The notes under the pieces were generated by a model, which searched no databases, was not told where the DNA came from, and saw nothing but the letters and a program-made list of their open reading frames with translations. A DNA stretch of 64,000 nucleotides from Spiroplasma tabanidicola (lineage in GTDB: Bacteria; Bacillota_I; Bacilli_A; Mycoplasmatales; Mycoplasmataceae): contig NZ_CP046276.1 of the NCBI RefSeq assembly GCF_009730595.1, positions 62,001 to 126,000 of the forward strand, in the 5' to 3' direction. Position numbers and translations under genes: made by a program. Positions 61,185-64,000 of this stretch are shown here, one piece after another (the stretch's first letter is position 1; each line of letters opens with the position of its first letter).

Positions 61185-61288
61185 ACTATTATTTTAAATA
61201 CCTATAATGTTAAAATATTATCTAGTTATTTTTTTATTATAATAATTAATATAGATCTATTTCTATTTAGAAAAGGAAAGAATAACGG

Positions 61289-62723
61289 AACCTAAGTAGA
61301 CCATTTATTGTAAAATAAATGGTTTTTTATATATTTCAATTATATTTTATATATTGTAAATTATTATAATCTTTTGAAAAGTTTTCAAATAGATTATAAA
61401 AGCACTCTTTATTTGCAAATCTATTACCATATGTTGCAAAAAACTTTTGTTTTATTCATCCATTTAAACTTTCGGTAGTGCATTGTGCTTAAATCCCTTT
61501 TTTGACATAAATGTATAATATTTTTATTTTTATTAACATAAGTAAAAAATACTTTCATTTGAAAAAGCTAATCCTCTATCTGATTGAATAATTTTTTTTA
61601 ATTTGTTTTGTATTGCATAATTGTTAATTTTTTGAATTACATATAAAGCAATTACAGAGTTCTCGCTTTGATCAAACTTATAATTAACTATTGTTCTTGT
61701 TAATCAATCATAAGAAATTAAACAGCTTAGCTTTGTTATACTTTTTGAGTTATTCAAAAAAATTTTAAAGTTAGTACCATCAATGCCTACAACATTAGGC
61801 GTTTTATAATTCATTTCGATTAAATCATTTCTAACATAACTATTGTGTTTCTTAGATTCTTTAAAATAACCAGTTTTATTGACTCTATTTGCTTTTTTTA
61901 AAATATTTGATACATCTTTTCTTATTTTTCTAACTAATTTTTCAAATACTCTAATACTTTTATTTATAAAAATTCATTTTCTAATTAAATCAGACCCTGA
62001 TGCTAGCATGTTATTTGCATCGTTATAGTCTTTTATTATTTCAACAACTCTATCATAAATAGGACTCCTAAAACTAGGTAGATCTTTAAGATCTAAACCT
62101 TGATTATACAAATTTATTGGATTTTCTAAATTGTTTTTTTAAATCTTTTGAATGTATTTTTATGTACTTTAAAATATTTAACTAAATAATTTGTACCAAT
62201 TCCATATTTTGCAATAAATGTATAAATTTGACAGCATGCGAAATGTTTATAGGACTTTGTCGCCATTATCATTATCTAGTCCTTCTTGCCATCCTTAACA
62301 TGTTCAACATTGTGGTTATTGTGCAAGAAGGAATGGACTTTTCCAAAATTTCTTTGCTCGCTATTGCTAGTAGTTTTTCTATTGCTCAAACTTTAATTTA
62401 TTTTCTAAGCTTTTTATTTTTTCTTTTAATACTTTATTTTTTAGTTCTTTAGAAATGAACTCTTTTTTTAATTTTTGACTCACTTTATCAATCTCATTGC
62501 ATAATTTGCTTCTATTATAAGAATAACAAAGTTTATCATTTTTATCTCAAATTCTTATTAGCTGACCCCCAGATATGATATTTAATTCATAAGCTATTTT
62601 ATCCACTGATTCACCATTTCTAAATCTGTTTAATGCTATTTTTTTAATTTATTCTGTATACTTTTTAGGCATTTTTTCCTTTCTAATATAAAAGACCAGT
62701 TTTTTAACTGGTCTAATTAGGTT
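61289..62723 (-). mobile_element. heavily decayed IS
   Basis: Ends AACCTAAGTAGACCA (61289..61303) and TGGTCTAATTAGGTT (62709..62723) are inverted repeats with one mismatch. About 1,435 bp. A terminator-like hairpin lies just inside each end. It inserted directly in front of a lipoprotein gene, removing its start codon. Confidence 0.75.
61350..62672 (-). pseudogene. decayed IS transposase, distant relative of the one at 6712
   Basis: ATG 62672 begins MPKKYTE and meets TAA at codon 8. Pieces in several frames show KKIALNRFRNGESVDKIAY, a lysine-rich coiled coil (KELKNKVLKEKIKSLENKL), VGIDGTNFKIFLNN, IIQSDRGLAFSN and KKGFKHNALPK. These line up with GMDGSYLDL, ILQTDRGTA and GFKHNAPTE in the IS at 6636. 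The 3' limit is approximate. Confidence 0.7.
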
Positions 62724-62743
62724 TTTTTCTGAATATATTCTGA

Positions 62744-63224
62744 AGAAATTAATTACTTTATTAGAAGCAATGGGTTTGGTTGCTTCAACAAGTGTTATGT
62801 CATTAAATACTGTCTCATGTAAAGCTGGTAAATTAAGTTTTATTGATGAAAAAACTAAATCTGATTTAATTAAATATTTAGATGAAGAAAATATATTGCT
62901 GATAATAAATGTGAAATAACATTAGAATATTTAAAAGCGTCTATCTTATCAAGATGCTGATTGGATATATTACTACTAGTGCTTGTGAAGGAGCTCCAAT
63001 AAATAATTATAGTTTATTGGAAAAAATAAAAGCACTGTTTTAACTTTCTAAAGATTTAGAGTTACATAATGCTAATAAAAATGGTTATAATTTTGCATAA
63101 AAGGTATTCAGGGAGATAAAAATTTACAATATATTTAATCTAAGTTATACATAAAAATAATATAGCTTCAAATTCTTATGAAACGAATTATAAAACAGTT
63201 AACAAGTTAGATGTTTTTATATAA
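62744..63224 (+). pseudogene. lipoprotein remnant truncated at its start by IS
   Basis: KKLITLLEAMGLVASTSVMS and the lipobox-like NTVSC follow directly after the IS without a start codon. The mature part (KSDLIKYLDEE) soon breaks into several frames. The last part (LLEKIKALF) resembles the C-terminal domain of the lipoproteins at 41575 and 31366. Confidence 0.7.
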
Positions 63225-63313
63225 TAAATTTTTTAAAAATTATTTATTTTTTTATAATATTTTTTATTAGAAAATTTCGTATTGATTTTGTCTATATAGA
63301 AAAAGAAAAAAAT

Positions 63314-63818
63314 ATGAATAAATTATTAAGTTTATTTGGAGCATTAGGGATGGTTGCTTCAATGGGATTTGCAGCATCTCAAGTAGTATCATATGGAGTT
63401 GGAACTTTAACTTATGTTGAAGGAAAAAAACAAGAAGATTTAGTTTCTGCTTTAACAAAAGCAGAAATAATTGCAGATAACAAATTAGTTAAAGATTGAG
63501 AAGATACAAAAAAATCTGAAGGTGAATTATTAGGAGTTAAAATAACATATGGAGCAATGGATGGAACTTTAATTTCAAATGTTGAACTTACATATGAACT
63601 TGCTATGTTGTTTAATGAGTTAAAAGATTTAAAAGCAAGTACTGACGAAGCAAAAAACATCTACAGGTTATGCATTTTCATTAAAAGGTGTTAAAGGAGA
63701 AAGTATTTTCACTTTATATTTACTTAAACAATTTTCTAAAGCAAAAAGTAGTTCAGTTTCACAAACTAATTCTTCAATGAATAGTTTAAAAATTACATTA
63801 GAAGCAGTAGTAGCTTAG
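63314..63818 (+). pseudogene. lipoprotein-like gene without lipobox Cys, one frameshift
   Basis: ATG 63314 follows a weak AAAAGAAAAA. Signal MNKLLSLFGALGMVASMGF, but the position of the lipid-modified Cys reads VVSYG (TAT instead of TGT). The frame shifts in the A6 tract near 63650; the other frame continues TSTGYAFSLKGVKGESIF, LYLLKQFSKAKSSS and ends EAVVA at 63818. With the frame restored it is about 167 residues and matches the C-terminal domain of the lipoprotein at 41575. Confidence 0.7.
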
Positions 63819-63822
63819 TTTT

Positions 63823-63857
63823 ATTAAAAATACTACTTTTAAAGTAGTATTTTTTTA
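63823..63857. terminator. rho-independent terminator, possibly bidirectional
   Basis: AAATACTACTTT and AAAGTAGTATTT pair around T and are followed by T7; it lies between the plus-strand lipoprotein and a minus-strand gene entering from the right edge. Confidence 0.8.
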
Positions 63858-63860
63858 TTT

Positions 63861-64000
63861 TTAATCATGCTTTATTGCTTTATCTTTACTATAACGCGAT
63901 TTAATAATATCTAAAATATTATTGAACTCATTTGTTATATTAGCAATTGATTTTTTATAGTTGTATCTTGTTCCAAATTCTCTAAATAATTCGCAGTTTA
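63861..64000 (-). CDS. C-terminal part of an unknown protein (5' end outside window)
   Basis: The minus strand has an open frame from the right edge to TAA at 63861..63863, giving 45 residues: CELFREFGTRYNYKKSIANI, TNEFNNILDIIKSRYS, KDKAIKHD. Too short to assign. The terminator at 63823 serves it in this direction. Confidence 0.6.
   Translation of the reverse strand, partial: NCELFREFGTRYNYKKSIANITNEFNNILDIIKSRYSKDKAIKHD

Noticed and set aside
1-64000. tRNA or rRNA genes
   Set aside because: I saw no cloverleaf-like or rRNA-like stretches on inspection; a tRNAscan run would be needed to exclude them firmly.

Overview
The window is AT-rich mollicute DNA that uses the Mycoplasma/Spiroplasma code (TGA = Trp): almost every real gene is cut into pieces if TGA is read as stop and runs through cleanly if it is read as Trp. 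An mreB gene (58968..59993), a large set of lipoproteins sharing one signal-peptide cassette, sugar PTS operons and many decayed insertion sequences point to a helical mollicute of the Spiroplasma type. The genus is inferred from mreB and lipoprotein style, not from a marker tree.

Layout. 1..3340 holds lipoproteins, one heavily decayed. 3467..6602 is a two-gene module, AAA+ ATPase plus cytoplasmic subtilisin-like protease, matching the IetAS architecture linked to plasmid incompatibility and anti-phage defence. 6636..25710 is an accessory block: a roughly 4.1 kb segment is present twice in direct orientation (8019..12253 and 19608..23736), all coding on the minus strand, cut up by three IS families. 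The segment encodes an ArdC-like protein with a zincin motif, a small Cys-rich protein, coiled-coil proteins and unknowns, plus a recurring promoter cassette with a GC-rich palindrome. Five unrelated proteins of this segment end in the same short motif, (S/N/K)TL(K/N)(V/I)(N/D)K, about 26 residues before the C-terminus. That shared tag is the most unusual signal here. An 845-codon surface-anchored protein and a lipoprotein lie in the same block.

25811..32157 is a second lipoprotein cluster, including an 846-residue protein with six tandem Lipoprotein_17-like repeats and a decayed ISNCY transposase. 32316..34552 is an operon of HAD phosphatase, MerR regulator and zinc alcohol dehydrogenase behind a MerR-type promoter with a 19-bp spacer. 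34622..39469 is a beta-glucoside unit (RpiR regulator, EIIABC permease, GH1 phospho-glycosidase). 39470..40684 is gene debris. 40685..42396 holds a second HAD phosphatase and a lipoprotein, followed by two IS elements to 45597.

45655..46770 is the rplJ-rplL operon with an L10-type leader. 46845..48272 is a decayed GNAT/EVE-like plus ASCH pair. 48324..53870 is an alpha-glycoside unit (GntR regulator, GH31 glycosidase, EIIABC permease). 53964..55390 has two broken lipoproteins. 55482..59993 carries a hexapeptide acetyltransferase, an AddA-like helicase-nuclease with a DnaQ-type exonuclease, and mreB. The window ends with lipoproteins, intact and broken, around a decayed IS.
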